Positions 60,386-64,000 of a DNA stretch of 64,000 bases are shown here, piece after piece (positions within the stretch are counted from its first letter, which is position 1; each line of letters opens with the position of its first letter). Both the position numbers and the translations under genes were made by a program. Below the pieces are notes generated by a model. The model saw only the letters and a list, made by a program, of their open reading frames with translations, had not been told where the DNA came from and ran no database searches. This DNA is from Streptomyces sp. I6 (GTDB taxonomy: Bacteria > Actinomycetota > Actinomycetes > Streptomycetales > Streptomycetaceae): assembly GCA_003725745.1 (NCBI GenBank), contig RHDP01000001.1, positions 124,001 to 188,000 of the forward strand, read 5' to 3'.

Positions 60386-61354
60386 TCAGACGTCCACGAC
60401 CGTGAGCACGATCTTTCCCCGGGTGCGTCCGGTCTCGCCCAGCCGGTGGGCGTCGGCGGCGCGCGCCAGCGGCAGCACGGTCTCGACGACGGGACGCAGC
60501 CTTCCCTCCACCACGAGCGACGCGAGGGCGCGCATCCCGGTGGAGTCCGGCTCCACGAGCACGAAACCCGTGCGGATACCCTTCGGTGCGGTCTCCTCCG
60601 AAGCGGGCACATCGTCGGGCGAGGGCAGTGTGAGGAGCGTGCCGCCCTCGCGCAGCACCCGCAGGGACCGATGCCCGTAGTCGCCGCCGATCGAGTCCAG
60701 GACCACGTCGACGGCCCCGTCGCCGAGCACCGCCGCGAAGTCGTGCCGGGTGTAGTCGACGAGTTCGTCCGCCCCGAGTTCCTTCAGCAGTGCGTGCTTG
60801 TCCTCGCGGGCGGTGCCGATGACGTGCGCACCGCGGGCCGCGGCGATCTGGACGGCCAGATGGCCGACACCGCCCGCGGCCGCGTGGACGAGCACCCGCC
60901 GGCCGGGGGCGAGACCCGCGGTCTCCACGAGGGACTGCCAGGCGGTGAGGCCGGCCAGCGGCAAAGCGGCAGCCTCCACATGGCTCAGGGCCGGGGGCTT
61001 GGGCACGAAGTGCCGGGCCGGGCCGGTGACGTACTCGGCGTATCCGCCGGCCTGGCGCGGAAACTCCGGCATGCCGAACACCTCGTCGCCCGGACGGTGG
61101 ACGGTGACGCCCGGCCCCACGGCCTCGACGACGCCGGACACGTCGTATCCGAGCACCGGCGGCTCGCCGTGCATGCCGAAGCCTCCGGTGGCACGCGTCT
61201 TCCAGTCGACCGGGTTGACCCCGGCCGCGTGCACCCGCACCAGGATCTCGGTGGGGCCGGGGGCGGGTCGGGCGAGCGTCACCTCGCGCAGCACCTCCGG
61301 TCCGCCCCAGGCGGCCGGACTGATCGCGCGCATCGTGGTGCCGGTGTCGTACAT
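60386..61354 (-). CDS. Zinc-independent quinone oxidoreductase-like NADPH dehydrogenase
   Basis: ATG 61354 behind GGGAGAA; 322 residues and intact. Medium-chain dehydrogenase fold with EILVRVHAAGVNPVDWKTRA and YDVSGVVEAVGPGV (no catalytic zinc ligands). NADPH site: VLVHAAAGGVGHLAVQIAAA; C-terminal KIVLTVVDV. It should reduce quinones or alpha,beta-unsaturated ketones. It is divergent from a GlxA-type regulator 100 bp away with a palindrome between them, so that regulator probably controls it. Confidence 0.88.
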   Translation of the reverse strand: MYDTGTTMRAISPAAWGGPEVLREVTLARPAPGPTEILVRVHAAGVNPVDWKTRATGGFGMHGEPPVLGYDVSGVVEAVGPGVTVHRPGDEVFGMPEFPRQAGGYAEYVTGPARHFVPKPPALSHVEAAALPLAGLTAWQSLVETAGLAPGRRVLVHAAAGGVGHLAVQIAAARGAHVIGTAREDKHALLKELGADELVDYTRHDFAAVLGDGAVDVVLDSIGGDYGHRSLRVLREGGTLLTLPSPDDVPASEETAPKGIRTGFVLVEPDSTGMRALASLVVEGRLRPVVETVLPLARAADAHRLGETGRTRGKIVLTVVDV

Positions 61355-61419
61355 GAGAGGTTCTCCCGTTCTCGTTCTCGGTACGCCTCCACCATCGATG
61401 CCGGCGGCCTCGCACAGAA

Positions 61420-61435
61420 CTGGCCGGATGGCCAG
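61420..61435. promoter_or_regulatory. Palindrome between oxidoreductase and GlxA regulator
   Basis: CTGGCC-GGAT-GGCCAG is a perfect inverted repeat 19 bp before the regulator ATG. AraC-type regulators usually bind direct repeats, so this could be for another factor, or GlxA could bind it as a dimer. Confidence 0.45.
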
Positions 61436-61454
61436 GATGTGACAGAATCCGGCC

Positions 61455-62558
61455 ATGGGCGCTTCGGAACGGAACACGGGACGCGTCGCGGACCGCACGG
61501 CGGTGCGGCGGGCGACGAACGACGAGTGGGACGTGCACGGCGGCTGTGTCGTACCGCCCGGGCCCGACCCCCACCGTGTGGCGGTCCTGGCCCTCGACGG
61601 CGTCATGACCTTCGAACTCGGCATCCCCGCGCGGATCTTCAACAGCGCCCGGTCCTCGGACGGGGCGGCGCTGTACGAGGTCGTCGTCTGCACCCCGGAC
61701 GGCGGGCCCGTCCGCACCGAGGCGGGCTTCTCGATCGACGTGGCCCACGGCCCCGAGGCGCTGGAGAGCGCCGACACCGTCGTCGTCCCACCGACCCACC
61801 GGCTCGGGAGCATCGCCGGGGAGGGGCTGCTGCCCGCGCCCCTCGCGGAGGCCCTCGCCCGGATCCGGCCGGGCACCCGCACGGTGTCGATCTGCACGGG
61901 CGCCTTCGTCCTCGCCGCTGCGGGACTGCTCGACGGCCGGCCCGCCACGACCCACTGGGCGGAGGCGGAACACTTCCGGCGGTTGTTCCCGCGGGTGCGG
62001 TTCGACGAGGACGTGCTCTTCGTCGACGACGGCGACCTGCTCAGCTCGGCCGGCGCTGCGGCCGGCGTCGACGTGTGCCTGCACCTGGTGCGACGCGACC
62101 ACGGCAGCGCGCTCGCCAATCAGGTGGCCCGCCGCTGCATCGTCCCGCCATGGCGCGACGGCGGCCAGGCCCAGTACATCGAGCGGCCCGTGCCCGAACC
62201 CACGACGGCCACCACCGCACCCACCCGCGCCTGGGCACTCGAACGGCTGGACCGCCCGCTGACGCTGGGCGAACTGGCCGCGCATGCGCGGATGAGCGTG
62301 CGGACGTTCACCCGGCGGTTCCGCGACGAGGCGGGAGTCACCCCCGGCCGGTGGCTCACCACCCAGCGGGTCGAGGTCGCCAAGCAGCTGCTGGAGACCA
62401 GCGATCTGCCGATCGACCTGGTGGCCGACCGCGCCGGGTTCGGCAGCGCCAACTCGCTGCGGCAGCACATGCGTGAACTCGTCGGCGTCTCGCCCGGCGC
62501 CTACCGGCGCACCTTCCACGCGGCGGCTGCCTCCGGCCGGGCCACGGCCGCGCTCTGA
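61455..62558 (+). CDS. GlxA-family transcriptional regulator (DJ-1/PfpI plus AraC)
   Basis: ATG 61455; 367 residues and intact. An N-terminal DJ-1/PfpI-like domain (residues about 40-220: VAVLALDGVMTFELGIPARI; TVSICTGAFVLAAAGLLDGR, the Cys in SICTGAF; ATTHWAEAEHFRRLFPRVRF) is followed by an AraC DNA-binding domain (LGELAAHARMSVRTFTRRFR; GRWLTTQRVEVAKQLLETSD; AGFGSANSLRQHMRELVGVS). In this family the first domain senses a small molecule. Divergent transcription from the quinone oxidoreductase suggests that as target. Confidence 0.9.
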   Translation: MGASERNTGRVADRTAVRRATNDEWDVHGGCVVPPGPDPHRVAVLALDGVMTFELGIPARIFNSARSSDGAALYEVVVCTPDGGPVRTEAGFSIDVAHGPEALESADTVVVPPTHRLGSIAGEGLLPAPLAEALARIRPGTRTVSICTGAFVLAAAGLLDGRPATTHWAEAEHFRRLFPRVRFDEDVLFVDDGDLLSSAGAAAGVDVCLHLVRRDHGSALANQVARRCIVPPWRDGGQAQYIERPVPEPTTATTAPTRAWALERLDRPLTLGELAAHARMSVRTFTRRFRDEAGVTPGRWLTTQRVEVAKQLLETSDLPIDLVADRAGFGSANSLRQHMRELVGVSPGAYRRTFHAAAASGRATAAL

Positions 62559-62594
62559 TCACCCCGGAGCGGCATACGGGTGGCACGGATCGGG

Positions 62595-62613
62595 GCCGCC
62601 TGCCTCCGGCGGC
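62595..62613. terminator. Small hairpin between convergent genes
   Basis: GCCGCC-N7-GGCGGC at 62595-62613 lies between the stops of the GlxA regulator and the convergent FAD oxidoreductase. Six-bp arms make this a modest candidate. Confidence 0.4.
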
Positions 62614-62619
62614 GGACGG

Positions 62620-64000
62620 TCAACGGCCCAGCACCGCCATCGCCGCGTTGTGGCCGGGGATGCCGCTCACACCGCCGCCGCGCACCGCTCCCGCCCCGCA
62701 CAGCAGCACATTCGGGTGGGCGGTCTCCACGCCCCAGCGGCCGGTGGAGGCGTCGGCCCAGGGGAAGGCGAGATCGCGGTGGAAGATGTGCCCGCCCGGC
62801 AGGCGCAGCTCGTGTTCCAGGTCCAGCGGGGTCTTGGCCTCGATGCAGGGACGCCCCGCCTCGTCGAGCGCCAGGCAGTCGGTGACCGGCTCCTCCAGAT
62901 GGGCGTCGAGTTCGGCGAGGGTCGCCTTGAGCAGGGCGTCACGGGTCGCGTCCGGCGCCTCGCGGAACAGCCGGGCGGGTGTGTGGAGTCCGAAGAGGGT
63001 CAGGGTGTGGTAACCCTGGGCGGCCGGTTCGGGGCCGAGGATGGACGGGTCCGTCAGGGAGTGGCAGTAGATCTCCGACGGCGGCGCCTCGGGCAGGCGT
63101 CCCGCCGCGGCCTGCGCGTACGCCGCCGCGAGCTGGCCGTAGCCCTCGGCGATGTGGAAGGTGCCGGAGAACGCCTGCCGCGGGTCGACCGAGCGGTCCC
63201 GCAGCCGGGGCAGTCGGCGCAGCAGCATGTTGACCTTGAGCTGGGCGCCCTCCGCGGGGGCGGGGAGGGCTCGCCGAGAAGGGCGGACAGGGCCTGTGGT
63301 GAGGCGTTGACCAGCACCTTGCGGGCGGCGACCGAGCCCTCGCGGTCGTCCGTGCGGAAGACGACCTCGGCGGCCGCCCCGTCGGTCTCGATCCGGATCG
63401 CCTCGTGGCCGGTGACGATCTCGGCACCGGCGGACCGGGCGGCCCCGGCGAGCGCGCCGGTCAGCGCGCCCATCCCGCCGACGGGCACGTCCCAGTCGCC
63501 GGTGCCGCCGCCGATGACGTGGTAGAGGAAGCAGCGGTTCTGCACCAGCGAGGGGTCGTGGGCGTCCGCGAACGTGCCGATCAGGGCATCGGTCAGGACG
63601 ACGCCGCGGACCAGGTCGTCGGTGAACTCCTCCTCGATCGCGGCGCCGATGGGCTCCTCGAACAGCATCCGCCAGGCCGTCTCGTCCCCGACCCGCTCCC
63701 GCAGCTCCCGGCGGGTCGGCAGCGGCTCCGTCAGGGTGGGGAAGACCCGCTCGGCGACCTGCCTGGTCCTGTCGTAGAACGCCTCCCACGCCGCGTACTC
63801 GCGCTCGGAGCCGGTGAGGGCCGCGAACGACTCGCGCGTGCGGCCGCCGCCGACGAGCAGTCCGGTGGCCCTGCCGTCGCGCACGACGGGGGTGTACGAG
63901 GAGACGGTGCGCTTGCGGACCGAGAACGACAGCCCGAGGTCGCGGACGATGCCGGCGGGCAGCAGGGACACCAGGTACGAGTAGCGGGACAGCCGTGCGT
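62620..64000 (-). CDS. Phytoene-dehydrogenase-like FAD oxidoreductase (5' part outside window, one frameshift near 63264)
   Basis: The gene enters from the right edge, so the N-terminal FAD-binding GxGxxG region is not seen. Visible sequence begins RLSRYSYLVSLLPAGIVRDL, then FTDDLVRGVVLTDALIGTFA, NRCFLYHVIGGGTGDWDVPV and GMGALTGALAGAARSAGAEI. After a single-base break near 63264 (CCCCC run) the C-terminal part reads KVNMLLRRLPRLRDRSVDP and NVLLCGAGAVRGGGVSGIPG to the stop at 62620. The layout matches COG1233 desaturase/isomerase-like flavoproteins. No carotenoid genes are adjacent, so the substrate is unknown. Confidence 0.8.
   Translation of the reverse strand, partial: RTAVPLLVPGVPAARRHRPRPRAVVLGPQAHRLLVHPRRARRQGHRTARRRRPHARVVRGPHRLRARVRGVGGVLRQDQAGRRAGLPHPDGAAADPPGAAGAGRGRDGLADAVRGAHRRRDRGGVHRRPGPRRRPDRCPDRHVRGRPRPLAGAEPLLPLPRHRRRHRRLGRARRRDGRADRRARRGRPVRRCRDRHRPRGDPDRDRRGGRRGRLPHGRPRGLGRRPQGAGQRLTTGPVRPSRRALPAPAEGAQLKVNMLLRRLPRLRDRSVDPRQAFSGTFHIAEGYGQLAAAYAQAAAGRLPEAPPSEIYCHSLTDPSILGPEPAAQGYHTLTLFGLHTPARLFREAPDATRDALLKATLAELDAHLEEPVTDCLALDEAGRPCIEAKTPLDLEHELRLPGGHIFHRDLAFPWADASTGRWGVETAHPNVLLCGAGAVRGGGVSGIPGHNAAMAVLGR

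Overview
The window is chromosomal DNA of a Streptomyces species. Evidence: very high GC content with strong third-position bias, a bifunctional geosmin synthase, an orphan DUF397 protein, an NsdA-like TPR regulator, two SpoIIE-type phosphatases, PadR and GlxA regulators, and frequent GTG and TTG starts behind GGAGG ribosome binding sites. I see no rRNA, tRNA, CRISPR array, transposase or prophage gene.

Layout. 1-2.8 kb: lipoprotein end, two tandem secreted I36-type protease inhibitors, and a coiled-coil / Lys-rich / winged-helix protein. 3.0-4.3 kb: GAF-SpoIIE phosphatase. 4.7-11.5 kb: a compact biosynthetic locus with SbnA and SbnB (L-2,3-diaminopropionate synthesis), a Fe(II)/2-oxoglutarate dioxygenase and one NRPS protein (partial C, A, T). 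11.7-16.5 kb: acyl-CoA dehydrogenase with its PadR regulator, then a secreted subtilisin-like protease. 17.0-21.0 kb: a decayed DUF429/HIBADH chimera, a small hypothetical gene and a class A PBP whose transpeptidase motifs look degenerate. 21.7-25.0 kb: GltD-like protein and a ferredoxin-NADP reductase. 25.6-33.8 kb: PAS-SpoIIE phosphatase, NsdA-like regulator, phosphotransferase, universal stress protein, secreted amidase. 34.0-38.0 kb: geosmin synthase and small conserved proteins. 38.1-44.4 kb: two thiolase-like proteins, a zinc-ribbon OB-fold protein, an enoyl-CoA hydratase and a divergent FadD19-like ligase. This set resembles the mycobacterial sterol side-chain genes and has a KstR-type box between the divergent units. 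44.8-53.7 kb: aminotransferase, GNAT, LysR with tdh-kbl (threonine to glycine), alpha/beta hydrolase, phenylacetate-CoA ligase. 54.3-64.0 kb: unknown secreted protein, acyl-CoA synthetase with a nitronate-monooxygenase-type flavoprotein, Tat-exported serine hydrolase, quinone oxidoreductase divergent from a GlxA regulator, and a FAD oxidoreductase cut by the window end.

Caution on quality. About 26 frame breaks in 17 otherwise well conserved genes can each be repaired by adding one G or C in a short G/C-rich run. This looks like deletion-biased base-calling error, so I annotate those genes as single CDSs spanning the breaks and give the break sites. The DUF429 break is different: it comes from a tandem triplication of 16 bp.
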